From contig JADJHP010000004.1 of assembly GCA_016707525.1 (NCBI GenBank), positions 372,001 to 436,000 of the forward strand: 64,000 nt of DNA, in the 5' to 3' direction. The notes under the pieces are model-generated. The model was not told the DNA's origin, did not search any database, and saw nothing but the letters and a program-made list of their open reading frames with translations. This document shows, in pieces, positions 54,511-62,806 of this stretch (positions are counted from its first letter, which is position 1; each line of letters starts with the position of its first letter). The position numbers and the translations under genes are program-made. Origin of the DNA: Ignavibacteriota bacterium (GTDB lineage: Bacteria; Bacteroidota; Ignavibacteria; UBA10030; UBA6906).

Positions 54511-55175
54511 TCCGGTTCACCGATGTCGGCTTCCGTTACGGCACACACGCCATCCTGGAGAATGTGAGCTTCGAGATCAAACCCGGGGATTTCGTGTTCC
54601 TGGTCGGCCAGACCGGTTCAGGGAAGAGCACATTGCTGAAATTGATGTACATGGACCTCAAACCTACGAGCGGCACCGTGGTGGTCGGCAAGTACATTTC
54701 CTCATCGATCAGCAAGAGCGCCACGCCCCACCTCCGGCGCACGCTCGGCATCATCTTTCAGGATTACCGGCTGTTCGACGACCGGACCGTGTATGAGAAT
54801 GTCGCCTTCACCCTGCACGTCACAGGGGTCAAAGGGAACGAGATCAAGAAGCGGGTCCTGCAGTCGCTGGCCAGCGTCGGCCTGAGTCATCAGCGCAACA
54901 AACTCCCGGCGGAGATCTCCGGCGGCGAGCAGCAGCGTGTGGTGATCGCACGGGCACTCGTGAACAATCCGCACTTCCTGCTTGCGGACGAACCCACGGG
55001 GAACCTGGATCCGACGACCTCGCGCGACATCCTGCAGCTCTTGAAGGACATCAACACGCGTGGGACGGCGGTGGTCATGGCGACGCACAACTATGAGCTG
55101 GTCCGCCGGATGAACGAACGGATCCTGCAGGTCCGCGAGGGGAAGGTGTACGACGTGGAATTGCGGACAAGCTGA
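54507..55175 (+). CDS. ftsE: Cell-division ATP-binding protein FtsE
   Basis: A 222-residue ABC ATPase. Walker A GQTGSGKST at 34-42, Q-loop FQDYRLFDDRTVYENVAF (the FtsE-typical segment), signature ISGGEQQRVVIARAL and Walker B LLADEPTGNLDP. FtsE normally pairs with the permease FtsX to activate peptidoglycan hydrolases at the septum. Here no ftsX follows: a strong terminator and a convergent gene end the operon. Confidence 0.92.
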   Translation: MIRFTDVGFRYGTHAILENVSFEIKPGDFVFLVGQTGSGKSTLLKLMYMDLKPTSGTVVVGKYISSSISKSATPHLRRTLGIIFQDYRLFDDRTVYENVAFTLHVTGVKGNEIKKRVLQSLASVGLSHQRNKLPAEISGGEQQRVVIARALVNNPHFLLADEPTGNLDPTTSRDILQLLKDINTRGTAVVMATHNYELVRRMNERILQVREGKVYDVELRTS

Positions 55176-55201
55176 AGGCGTCGATCGGCGTGCTCCACAC
55201 G

Positions 55202-55234
55202 GAAGCGCCGCCCCCGGGTTGGGGGCGGCGCTTC
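55202..55234. terminator. Terminator between ftsE and the nifU-like gene
   Basis: A perfect 14-bp GC-rich stem (GAAGCGCCGCCCCC at 55202-55215 with its complement at 55221-55234) around GGGTT, followed by TTGCTTTCCT. It separates convergent genes and probably serves ftsE. Confidence 0.85.
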
Positions 55235-55245
55235 TTGCTTTCCTC

Positions 55246-55479
55246 TCAGACGGTTTCGACCCGTCTGATCTCGGGGATGTCTTTCATGACCGCCCGTTCC
55301 ACGCCCGCCCGGAGCGTCATGAGACTCATCGGACAGCGCTTGCAGGTGCCGGTCAACGACACCTCGAGGATGCCGTCATCGCGCATCCGCACCAACTCCA
55401 CATCCCCCCCGTCCTCCTGCAGATATGGCCGCACCTTGTCCAGTGCGATCTGAATGCGCTGTTCGATCGGTTCGCTCAT
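55246..55479 (-). CDS. NifU C-terminal-domain protein (Fe-S scaffold)
   Basis: A 77-residue Nfu-type domain. The conserved LDKVRPYLQEDGGDVELVRM opening and the Cys-x-x-Cys cluster site GTCKRCPMSLMTLR are intact. The start MSEPIEQRIQIAL (55479) is preferred; the longer frame enters mrp. It lies 10 bp after mrp, a partner in Fe-S cluster delivery, so the two probably form one operon. Confidence 0.9.
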   Translation of the reverse strand: MSEPIEQRIQIALDKVRPYLQEDGGDVELVRMRDDGILEVSLTGTCKRCPMSLMTLRAGVERAVMKDIPEIRRVETV

Positions 55480-55489
55480 CGGTTCCCCC

Positions 55490-56572
55490 TCAGGAGAGTG
55501 AGATCTCGACATCCGGGCCTTCGGCCCGCGCCGCATTGCGAATGCTCACCTGCGCCGCCATGTTGCGGGCGATACGCTGGATCGTCGGTGCCGGACCATG
55601 CGGGTCCTTGTCGAGGACGATCGGTGTGCCGTTATCGCCGCTCCGACGGATATTCGTCACGATCGGGATATCTCCCAGGAACGGGATGCCAAGTTCCTCT
55701 GCTGCGCGGCGCCCGCCGCCGTTGTCGAATATCTCTTCGCGCTGGCCGCAGTGGCTGCAGATGAAGTAGCTCATATTCTCGATCAGGCCGAGGACCGGCA
55801 CCTGGACCTTCTCGAACATCACAAAACCCTTGCGCGCGTCGGCGAGCGAGATATCCTGCGGCGTCGTCACGATCACCGCGCCCGTGAGCGGGATGGTCTG
55901 CACCAGCGTCAACTGGATATCGCCGGTTCCGGGAGGAAGATCGATCACCAGGTAATCCAGATCGCCCCACTCCACATCCGTGAGAAACTGCTTCACCGCA
56001 CCGCTGACCATCGGGCCGCGCCAGATCACCGCCTGCATCGGGTCCACGAGGAACCCGATGGACATCACCTTCACGCCGTGATTCTCCATGGGCAGCAATT
56101 TCTGGTTGCGCATGGTCGGCCTGCCGCTCAACCCCATCATCAGCGGGATACTCGGGCCATAGATATCAGCGTCCACGAGCCCCACCTTCGCGCCTGTCTG
56201 TGCGAGGGCCACGGCAAGGTTCACGGAGACCGTCGATTTCCCGACGCCTCCTTTGCCTGATGCCACTGCGATCGTGTTCTTCACGCCCGGGAGGATGTCG
56301 GTCTTCTTCTGCCCGTGCTCGGTCACACGCGACGTCATCTCCACGTCCACCGCGCCGGCTTCCGGCCATGCCTGGCGGATCGCTTGTGCTGCGGCGTTCT
56401 TCAGGTCGTCGCGGACGGGGCAGGCGGGCGTCGTGAGTTCGATCGTGACGCGCACATCCGTGCCGTTGATGGCGACATCTTTGACGAACCCGAGGGATAC
56501 AATATCCTTGTGGAGGTCCGGATCGCGGACAACCCGGAGGGCTTCCAGAATGCGTTCTTTGGTGATGCTCAT
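55490..56572 (-). CDS. mrp: Mrp/NBP35 (ApbC) family Fe-S carrier ATPase
   Basis: A 360-residue protein with an N-terminal MIP18/DUF59 domain (about 1-85; VRDPDLHKDIVSLGFVKDV) and a P-loop ATPase domain with a deviant Walker A SGKGGVGKS (105-113). The cluster-binding Cys-x-x-Cys lies in YFICSHCGQREEIF near residue 277. It transfers Fe-S clusters to target proteins. The Nfu-like gene follows directly. Confidence 0.95.
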   Translation of the reverse strand: MSITKERILEALRVVRDPDLHKDIVSLGFVKDVAINGTDVRVTIELTTPACPVRDDLKNAAAQAIRQAWPEAGAVDVEMTSRVTEHGQKKTDILPGVKNTIAVASGKGGVGKSTVSVNLAVALAQTGAKVGLVDADIYGPSIPLMMGLSGRPTMRNQKLLPMENHGVKVMSIGFLVDPMQAVIWRGPMVSGAVKQFLTDVEWGDLDYLVIDLPPGTGDIQLTLVQTIPLTGAVIVTTPQDISLADARKGFVMFEKVQVPVLGLIENMSYFICSHCGQREEIFDNGGGRRAAEELGIPFLGDIPIVTNIRRSGDNGTPIVLDKDPHGPAPTIQRIARNMAAQVSIRNAARAEGPDVEISLS

Positions 56573-56620
56573 ACCGGGAACTTATTCCTTATCAATGGAG
56601 TGTACCGATGTAACATCATC

Positions 56621-57841
56621 TCACTTCAGAACGTTCAGCTTCTTTCCCACTTTCGCGAACGCTGCCAGGGCGCGATCGATGTCCTTCTTCCTGAGGGCGG
56701 CGGAGACCTGTGCACGCAGGCGCGCTTCGCCTTTCGGCACGACCGGGAACCACAGCCCCTTGATATACACACCTTCCTTCAGGAGCTCACGGCTCATCTG
56801 CTGCGCAAGCGCTGCTTCGCCGAGCATGATCGGCACGATCGGATGATCGCCTTCGAGGATCGTGAACCCGAGCTCCACGATCTTCTTCCGGAAGTAGGCG
56901 GTATTCTGGTGCAGCCGCTTCACGATCGACCGGTCCTTCATGAGCAGATCGAACGCCGCGGAGGCGCCGAACACGATCGACGGCGGAAGCGAATTCGAGA
57001 AGATGTACGTGCGCGCCTTCTGGCGCATGAAGGCGATGACCTCTTTCCTGCCGCTGATATATCCGCCCGCCGCGCCGCCGATGGCCTTGCCGAGTGTCCC
57101 GGTCAGGACATCGATCTTCCCGTGCACGCCCTTCGCCTCGGGGGTCCCGCGGCCCGTCTTGCCGATCACACCTACGGCGTGCGAATCGTCCACGAACAGC
57201 GTCGCGTTGTAGTTCTTTGCGATCTCCACCAGCTTGTCGAGCGGCGCGAGGTCCCCTTCCATGCTGAACACCCCGTCGGTCGCGATGATGCGGAACCGGT
57301 AGGGCACGTTCTTGTCCTCTTCGAGCTGCCGGACCAGATCGTTCACATCGGCATGCTTGTAGATCTTCCGGTCGGTGGTCTCCGCTTTGCACAGCCGCTG
57401 GCCATCGATGATGCTGGCGTGGTTCAGGCGGTCCGAATAGATCACATCCTTGTAGGACTCCACGCCCATCTTCTCGTTCGTGATCGAGGCGAAGAACGCT
57501 TCGTTCGCGGCCCAGCAGGAGGAGAACAGGATGGTATCTTCGGTGCCGAGGAACTTCGAGATCTTCTTCTCGAGCTTCAGGTGGATATCCTGCGTGCCGC
57601 AGATGAAGCGGACCGACGCGACGCCGTAGCCGTACTTCTTGATGCCGGTGATCGCCGCAGCGCGGACGGCCTTGTGGTTGGAGAGGCCGACGTAATTGTT
57701 CGAAGCCAGCATGACGGCCTTCTTGCCGTTCACGCGGACCACACCGTCCTGCGCACTCTGGAGCGGCGATTCATACTTGTAGGTCTGGGAATCTTCGAGG
57801 TTCTTGAGTTCTGCACTGATGAGGTCGATCAGGCTGGACAT
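56621..57841 (-). CDS. kbl: Glycine C-acetyltransferase (2-amino-3-ketobutyrate CoA ligase)
   Basis: A 406-residue PLP enzyme of the alpha-oxoamine synthase family. GVASVRFICGTQD (near 73-85) is the Kbl-type signature, followed by DGVFSMEGDLAPL, DDSHAVGVIGKTGRG and TGTLGKAIGGAAGGY with PLP-binding Lys252. The best reading is threonine/glycine interconversion through 2-amino-3-ketobutyrate. The related 8-amino-7-oxononanoate and serine palmitoyl transferases share the fold, and no threonine dehydrogenase is adjacent. Confidence 0.85.
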   Translation of the reverse strand: MSSLIDLISAELKNLEDSQTYKYESPLQSAQDGVVRVNGKKAVMLASNNYVGLSNHKAVRAAAITGIKKYGYGVASVRFICGTQDIHLKLEKKISKFLGTEDTILFSSCWAANEAFFASITNEKMGVESYKDVIYSDRLNHASIIDGQRLCKAETTDRKIYKHADVNDLVRQLEEDKNVPYRFRIIATDGVFSMEGDLAPLDKLVEIAKNYNATLFVDDSHAVGVIGKTGRGTPEAKGVHGKIDVLTGTLGKAIGGAAGGYISGRKEVIAFMRQKARTYIFSNSLPPSIVFGASAAFDLLMKDRSIVKRLHQNTAYFRKKIVELGFTILEGDHPIVPIMLGEAALAQQMSRELLKEGVYIKGLWFPVVPKGEARLRAQVSAALRKKDIDRALAAFAKVGKKLNVLK

Positions 57842-57877
57842 ACGCGTCTCCGTTTCTGCGGTGATCGTGGAGTGCTC

Positions 57878-59269
57878 TCAGCCCTGCCCGGATGCGGGCG
57901 GGTCGGGGGCTTTGACAAGGCGGGCGGCAAAGGAGCCGTCCATGAAATGCACGTGCGGCAGTGTGGACACGAACCCCTCGGGTGAGACCACGGCTGCCGG
58001 CAGATACTTCTCTGCCCGGTCGAGCGAGAATTCCGGATGCCTCTCCAGGAACGCCGTGATGATGCCGGTGTTCTCTTCAGGCTCGATGGTGCAGGTACTG
58101 TACACGATGGCGCCGCCGGGCTTCACGAGCCGCGCCGCGTTCTCCAGGAGCGCTTCCTGGGTCAGATTCAGTTTGCGGATGTCGCCGATGTCACGCTTCC
58201 ATTTCATGTCCGGCTTCTTCGCAAGCGTGCCGAGTCCGGAACATGGAGCGTCGAGCAGGACGCGGTCCGCCAGGGGGCCCTCGAACACCGTTGCATCCGC
58301 ACCGCGCAGGTCGATGATCTTCACGCCGAGGCGTTCGGCAGAGGCGCGAATGAGGTTCAGTTTTGCTTCGTACTTGTCGAGCGCCACGACCTCGCCCTTG
58401 TTCTCCATGATCTCGGCGATGTTCGTGGACTTCCCTCCCGGCGCGGCACAGAGATCGATGATCCGCTGTCCGGGCTTCGGATCAAGGAGCTGACACGGCA
58501 GCGCGGCACTCTCGTCCTGGATCGTGAACATGCCGGTACGGAACAGGTCCATCTGTGCGATCCCGGAAAGGGTCTTCACGCGGACGAAGTGCGGCAGGAT
58601 CTCCGACAAGGTGTACGGGATCTGTTGCGCATCGAGGCGCGCGCGGAAATCGGCCGGAGAGATCTTGAGGCGGTTCACGCGCAACGCCATGCCCGGGCGC
58701 TCGTTGTTCGCCATCAACAACCGCTCGGTGGCTTCGCGGCCGTAGCGGTCGAGCCAGCGCTTCACCATCCAGTGCGGGTGCGAATAGAACACGGCGAGGT
58801 ACTGTACCAGGTCCTCGTTGGGATCGGGGTAGCGGATCCCCTCGATGTTGCGGATGATGTTGCGCAGGACAGCGTTCACAAGTCCCGCGGGCTTTTCGCC
58901 GCGGATCCGTTTGATGAACTCCACGCCTTCATTGACCGCAGCGGAATGAGGGACGCGTTCGAGGAACAGGATCTGGTAGAGGGAAACGCGGAGGATGTTC
59001 TTGACGTTGATCTCGGACTTCGAGAAGTTGCCGTGCGAGAAGCCGTTCAAGACCCAATCGAGACGGTTCTGCCAGCGCAGGACGCCATGCACCACTTCGG
59101 TGAGGAGGCCTTTGTCGAGGTCGTTCAGCTCGCCGGAACGCAGTTCCGCGTCGAGGACCTTGTCCAGATAGGAATCGGTCCGCTCGACGCGGTTAAGGAC
59201 TTTGACAGCTGTGCCCCGCGGACCGCTGTACAGGGACTTCCATTCAGCTGCCGGGGTGGCTTCGGGCAT
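57878..59269 (-). CDS. rsmB: 16S rRNA m5C967 methyltransferase RsmB
   Basis: A 463-residue protein with an N-terminal NusB-like RNA-binding domain (about 15-150; VKVLNRVERTDSYLDKVLDA ... SAAVNEGVEFIKRI) and a Rossmann methyltransferase domain. AdoMet loop LCAAPGGKSTNIAEIM, catalytic DAPCSGLGTLAKKPD and the second cysteine motif STCTIEPEENTGI are present. rpmE lies 9 bp upstream on the same strand. Confidence 0.95.
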   Translation of the reverse strand: MPEATPAAEWKSLYSGPRGTAVKVLNRVERTDSYLDKVLDAELRSGELNDLDKGLLTEVVHGVLRWQNRLDWVLNGFSHGNFSKSEINVKNILRVSLYQILFLERVPHSAAVNEGVEFIKRIRGEKPAGLVNAVLRNIIRNIEGIRYPDPNEDLVQYLAVFYSHPHWMVKRWLDRYGREATERLLMANNERPGMALRVNRLKISPADFRARLDAQQIPYTLSEILPHFVRVKTLSGIAQMDLFRTGMFTIQDESAALPCQLLDPKPGQRIIDLCAAPGGKSTNIAEIMENKGEVVALDKYEAKLNLIRASAERLGVKIIDLRGADATVFEGPLADRVLLDAPCSGLGTLAKKPDMKWKRDIGDIRKLNLTQEALLENAARLVKPGGAIVYSTCTIEPEENTGIITAFLERHPEFSLDRAEKYLPAAVVSPEGFVSTLPHVHFMDGSFAARLVKAPDPPASGQG

Positions 59270-59278
59270 TCAGATGAC

Positions 59279-59500
59279 TCAGGCCTGAGTCGCCTCAACG
59301 GGTTTCTTGCCGTACTTCCTGTTGTAGCGTTCCACGCGGCCCGCCGAGTCGACCAGCTTCTGGCGGCCGGTGAAGAACGGGTGGCATGCCGAGCAAATTT
59401 CGAGCTTCAGATCGCCCGCGGTCGAACGCGTTTCGAAGGTGTTCCCGCACACGCAGGTGACCGTTGCTTTTTTGTAATCCGGATGGATGCCGTCTTTCAT
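59279..59500 (-). CDS. rpmE: 50S ribosomal protein L31
   Basis: A 73-residue zinc-type (C+) L31: MKDGIHPDYKKATVTCVCGN with Cys-x-Cys, then CSACHPFFTGRQKLVDSAGR with Cys-x-x-Cys. The start at 59500 follows the family; an upstream frame would add 24 unrelated residues. It has its own promoter. Confidence 0.95.
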   Translation of the reverse strand: MKDGIHPDYKKATVTCVCGNTFETRSTAGDLKLEICSACHPFFTGRQKLVDSAGRVERYNRKYGKKPVEATQA

Positions 59501-59541
59501 CGCTTTCTCAACCTTCTGATATCGGTGTGATTGGAAGTTTA

Positions 59542-59572
59542 TCAAGATACGTCTTTCCTCAGAAAGAAGCAA
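59542..59572 (-). promoter_or_regulatory. Promoter of rpmE
   Basis: On the minus strand TTGCTT (59572-59567), 17 bp, TATCTT(GA) (59549-59542). Same geometry as the prs and tRNA-Thr promoters. Confidence 0.6.
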
Positions 59573-59596
59573 TGGAGGGCTGTTTCAAAGGAAATC

Positions 59597-59627
59597 TTGC
59601 AGTTCGGGGCCGGATTCTCTACATTAG
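59597..59627 (+). promoter_or_regulatory. Promoter of the porQ-like gene
   Basis: TTGCAG (59597-59602), 17 bp, TACATTAG (59620-59627), 41 bp before the ATG at 59669. Divergent from the rpmE promoter about 50 bp away. Confidence 0.5.
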
Positions 59628-59668
59628 AGGGAATTTCCGGGTTGTCCCATTTGAAGGTGCGGGGAGCG

Positions 59669-60835
59669 ATGGCAGGCAAGGGCGTGCGCGCGTTGATCGT
59701 GGCGGTGGCACTTCTTGTGCCCGCGGCCGGGATGGCCGCTGGAGCGAAAACGGTGTTCAATTTCCTCCGGAATGACGTGGGGGCCCGTGCCGCCGGGCTC
59801 GCCGGGACCTTTCTCACCGTCCAGGGCGACCCGGATGGCCTGTTCTACAACCCGGCCACTCTTGGATCCCTCAAAACATCGGTCGGGACAGCAGGATTCT
59901 TCAAACACCTCATGGACATCAACGCCGGGTATGTCAGCTATTCCACGGAGGTCCAGGGGATCGGACGTTTCGGGGCGGGCATCGTCTACACGAACTACGG
60001 CACATTCGATGAGACCGATGAGCTCGGCACGAACATCGGGACATTCGGTGCCAGCGACCTTGCCCTTTCGATCGGCTACGCCCTCACGGTGGAAGAGAAC
60101 GTGTACCTCGGCGGTGCGGTGAAGGGGATCTACTCGACGATCGGACCGTACAGTTCCGCGGGTGTTGCCGCCGATCTCGGCGTGCTCTACACGGTTCCGG
60201 CAAGCCGGTTCGCCATCGGTGCCAGCATCCGGAACCTCGGCCTCCAACTGTCGTCCTACGGATCAGTGAAAGAAGATCTCCCGCTCGATATGGGCATCGG
60301 GGCATCCATTGTACCAAAGGGGCTGCCGCTCCTGCTCAACGTCGGCGTGCACCGGTTGAATGACGATGCGCCCGACTTCATGTCACGCTTCCGCGCGTTC
60401 ACGGTGGGCGGCGAGTTCACGCTGAGCAAGGTCGTCCTGTTACGCGTCGGCTACGACAATGCGCGGCGGAAGGACTACAAGATCGGATCGAGTGCAGGGC
60501 TGGCGGGGTTCTCGGGTGGATTGGGAATACTGGTCAGCGGGTACAACTTCGACTACGCGCTTTCCTCACTCGGCAAGGCTGGCAACCTGCACCGGATATC
60601 GCTGCGGACACCAGCTGCCGAGATCCTTCAGGCGTCGACCGGCCCCTGCACAGATAGCTGCCCTCGATCCTGGCGCAGCGCACAACCCGCTGCGCCCCTG
60701 CACCAGATACAGCTGCCGCCGATACCGATCCTGGCGTCATGCGATCACACGAACCCGCTGCGCCCCTACACACGAAACCACCGGCGCCGTTCCTGCTGGC
60801 AGGCAATCTTCCAGACATCGACACGTATTTGTTAG
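59669..60835 (+). CDS. PorV/PorQ-family outer-membrane protein (T9SS)
   Basis: A 388-residue protein with a signal peptide (MAGKGVRALIVAVALLVPAA) and an FadL-like beta-barrel. It opens FNFLRNDVGARAAGLAGTFL, then GDPDGLFYNPATLGSL, the conserved PorV/PorQ start. These proteins help T9SS deliver cargo to the cell surface. The family fold ends near LGKAGNLHRISLRTPA (about 60615). The last 70 residues are Pro/Arg/Cys-rich and encoded by degenerate repeats, ending at a stop inside a 24-bp palindrome. The start at 59669 has GGGGAG upstream. Confidence 0.88.
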   Translation: MAGKGVRALIVAVALLVPAAGMAAGAKTVFNFLRNDVGARAAGLAGTFLTVQGDPDGLFYNPATLGSLKTSVGTAGFFKHLMDINAGYVSYSTEVQGIGRFGAGIVYTNYGTFDETDELGTNIGTFGASDLALSIGYALTVEENVYLGGAVKGIYSTIGPYSSAGVAADLGVLYTVPASRFAIGASIRNLGLQLSSYGSVKEDLPLDMGIGASIVPKGLPLLLNVGVHRLNDDAPDFMSRFRAFTVGGEFTLSKVVLLRVGYDNARRKDYKIGSSAGLAGFSGGLGILVSGYNFDYALSSLGKAGNLHRISLRTPAAEILQASTGPCTDSCPRSWRSAQPAAPLHQIQLPPIPILASCDHTNPLRPYTRNHRRRSCWQAIFQTSTRIC

Positions 60836-60857
60836 GGGCGCAGCATGCTGCGCCCCT
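60638..60857. repeat. Degenerate GC-rich repeats with a perfect 24-bp palindrome
   Basis: Three imperfect units carry a (GC)TGCGCCCCT(G/A)CAC core: near 60638-60665, 60685-60710 and 60753-60778. The first two continue into a shared GATCCTGGCG stretch. A perfect 24-bp palindrome lies at 60834-60857 (AGGGGCGCAGCA and its complement), carrying the same GCGCCCCT core on both arms. It looks like an intergenic REP/MITE-type element that has reached the 3' end of the porQ-like gene. Confidence 0.7.
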
Positions 60858-60890
60858 GCGCGCGATACACCGGAGTCGATCCCCGCGAGG

Positions 60891-61661
60891 TCAGTGGCCG
60901 ATCCCTGCGAACGTCTCCAGTCCGACCTTCCCCGCATAAAACAACATCATCCCCACGAACACCAACAGCGGTATGATCCGGTTCTTCGAGTGATTGATCT
61001 CGGGGATAAGGTCGCTCGCCCCCACGTAGGTGGCGATACCCGCCGAGAACGCGAACGCGATACCCACCAGCTTCTCGCTGATCCCACCCAGCATCAATGC
61101 ACTTGCAGCACCGAGGAACGTCGCGACACCAACAACAATGGAAGCGATGAGCGCCATACGCCGGTCGTGCTTCGCTGCGAGCATCACCGATGCGATGGTG
61201 AGCCCCTCCGGGATCTTGTGCATGGTCACCGCAATGAAGATGAGCAAACCCACCAGATAGTCGAACTGGATGCCGACCGCGATCGTGAAGCCGTCGAAGA
61301 ACGCATGGATACACAATCCGAGGAATGTCGAGTAGCTTGCCACCTGCGAGATCATCACCTCACTGTGCGTCTCTTCGCCAAAATGCAGGTGGCCGACGAT
61401 CGTGTGCTCGAAGAAATGCAGGACCGCATACCCTGCCAGCATGTACAGCGGGGCGCTCGGGCCGACCGTATGGAGCGCTTCGGGCACGAGTTCGATGAAG
61501 ACCAGGGAGAGAAGAAAGCCCGCGCTGAGCGCGAGGAGGTATTCCTGGACGCGTGCAGGCCAGGAGCGGCGGAGAACAACGAACACGCCACCGAGCACTT
61601 CCGCACCGCCGGCGACCAGTCCATACAGGAGAACGGCGAGGGTCATCGAGGTATCATTCAT
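60891..61661 (-). CDS. ZIP-family metal transporter
   Basis: A 256-residue, eight-helix transporter. Metal-site helices IV and V are clear: LCIHAFFDGFTIAVGIQF and TMHKIPEGLTIASVML (HxxxD / HxxxE pattern). A His-rich loop (HTIVGHLHFGEETHSE) precedes helix IV. It is likely to carry Zn2+ or related divalent metals. Its start overlaps the stop of the upstream TPR gene by four bases. Confidence 0.9.
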   Translation of the reverse strand: MNDTSMTLAVLLYGLVAGGAEVLGGVFVVLRRSWPARVQEYLLALSAGFLLSLVFIELVPEALHTVGPSAPLYMLAGYAVLHFFEHTIVGHLHFGEETHSEVMISQVASYSTFLGLCIHAFFDGFTIAVGIQFDYLVGLLIFIAVTMHKIPEGLTIASVMLAAKHDRRMALIASIVVGVATFLGAASALMLGGISEKLVGIAFAFSAGIATYVGASDLIPEINHSKNRIIPLLVFVGMMLFYAGKVGLETFAGIGH

Positions 61662-62806
61662 TGCGCATAGGGAGTTGTCATGTATCGTTCGGCCTGCTGG
61701 TGAGCATCCTTATACGACTTGAGCCCCAGCACCTTCGTGTACTGCTTGCGGGCAGGCTCCCGCTTCCCCTGAAGGTCGTACACATGCCCGATCTTCAGGT
61801 TCGCCATGGTCATGAACCCGGAGGGTTCCTTCACATCCAACTGCCGGCTCAGTTCATCGCACCGGTACAGATGGAGGAGCGCCTCATCATACTTGTGCAG
61901 CGCCGTCGCGCAGGTCCCCAGATAGTACTCCGCCTCCCGCTCCACATTCATGGTGTATCCGCGCGCACCCTGACGGCATTTCGCCTGGATCTCCGCCCAG
62001 ACCCCCGCCGCACGTTCATAATTCCCCATCACCGCATAGCAGCGTCCGAGGTACTTGTGGAACACCATGTTGCCCGGGAAGCGGTCGTGCAGCGACTGCG
62101 CGAGCGCCAGGGCTTTCGTGTAGTCGCGCTCGTACGAATAGTAGATCTGCAACAGGAAGTACGACGTCTCGACGGCGGCATACTTCGCTTTCTGGGACGC
62201 GATGATGAGCTGCTCCAGGCCCTTCGCCCTGTCGCCCGCGGGCACGAACAGCATCAGCGGTTTCACCACGGGGTACTCGTTCGGTATCACCTCGGCGTAA
62301 TAGTTGTAGATCCCCGTGCCAAGATAGATGTCATAGTTGCCCGGATCGAGCTCCGACGCCTTGCGCACCAACGGCAGGGCCTGCCGGCCGGCGTAGGCCG
62401 CCTCCATCCATTCATCCCGGTGGAACCGTAACCTCCCCTCAAAACCAATGGCCCCGCCTTTGAAGAAGATCGCATCCACATCGTTCTCGTTCAGGTCAAG
62501 CATCGAATCACAGATCGCCACAACATGATCCAGGTTGCGATAGAAGCGCTGATCGTACTGCTGATCGTCGATGTCGATCATGATCTTCCACCACAGCACC
62601 ATCGCACGGAAGAAGTGGCCGGCGGGATGCGAGGGGCGGAGACGCACCAGGGTCGCAAAGTCCTGGTCCGCCGCCTCGAATTCGAGGTTATACACGTGCG
62701 AGATCCCCCGCTGGACCGCGGCTTCGAACACCGAGTCCTTCGGCACCTGTCCGTTCGAACGGAACAGTGGGATCAGCAGGAGAAGCAACAGGAACCTGTA
62801 CTTCAT
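61658..62806 (-). CDS. Secreted TPR-repeat protein
   Basis: A 382-residue protein from the ATG at 62806 (MKYRFLLLLLLIPLFRSNGQ, signal peptide). The body is helical with TPR-like pairs (FEAADQDFATLVRLRPSHPA, YTKALALAQSLHDRFPGNMV, YDEALLHLYRCDELSRQL). A much longer in-frame extension upstream is Arg/Gly-rich and overlaps the CPBP gene in another frame, so it is not used. It is coupled by ATGA overlaps to the CPBP gene before and the ZIP gene after. Function unknown. Confidence 0.82.
   Translation of the reverse strand: MKYRFLLLLLLIPLFRSNGQVPKDSVFEAAVQRGISHVYNLEFEAADQDFATLVRLRPSHPAGHFFRAMVLWWKIMIDIDDQQYDQRFYRNLDHVVAICDSMLDLNENDVDAIFFKGGAIGFEGRLRFHRDEWMEAAYAGRQALPLVRKASELDPGNYDIYLGTGIYNYYAEVIPNEYPVVKPLMLFVPAGDRAKGLEQLIIASQKAKYAAVETSYFLLQIYYSYERDYTKALALAQSLHDRFPGNMVFHKYLGRCYAVMGNYERAAGVWAEIQAKCRQGARGYTMNVEREAEYYLGTCATALHKYDEALLHLYRCDELSRQLDVKEPSGFMTMANLKIGHVYDLQGKREPARKQYTKVLGLKSYKDAHQQAERYMTTPYAQ

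Noticed and set aside
56621..57841. Biotin synthesis enzyme BioF, given bioY elsewhere in the window
   Set aside because: The GVASVRFICGTQD and DGVFSMEGDLAPL segments match glycine C-acetyltransferase better, and no other bio genes are adjacent.
60638..60857. CRISPR array suggested by repeated units
   Set aside because: Units are imperfect, unevenly spaced and without unique spacers of constant length, and no cas genes are nearby. Better read as degenerate intergenic repeats.
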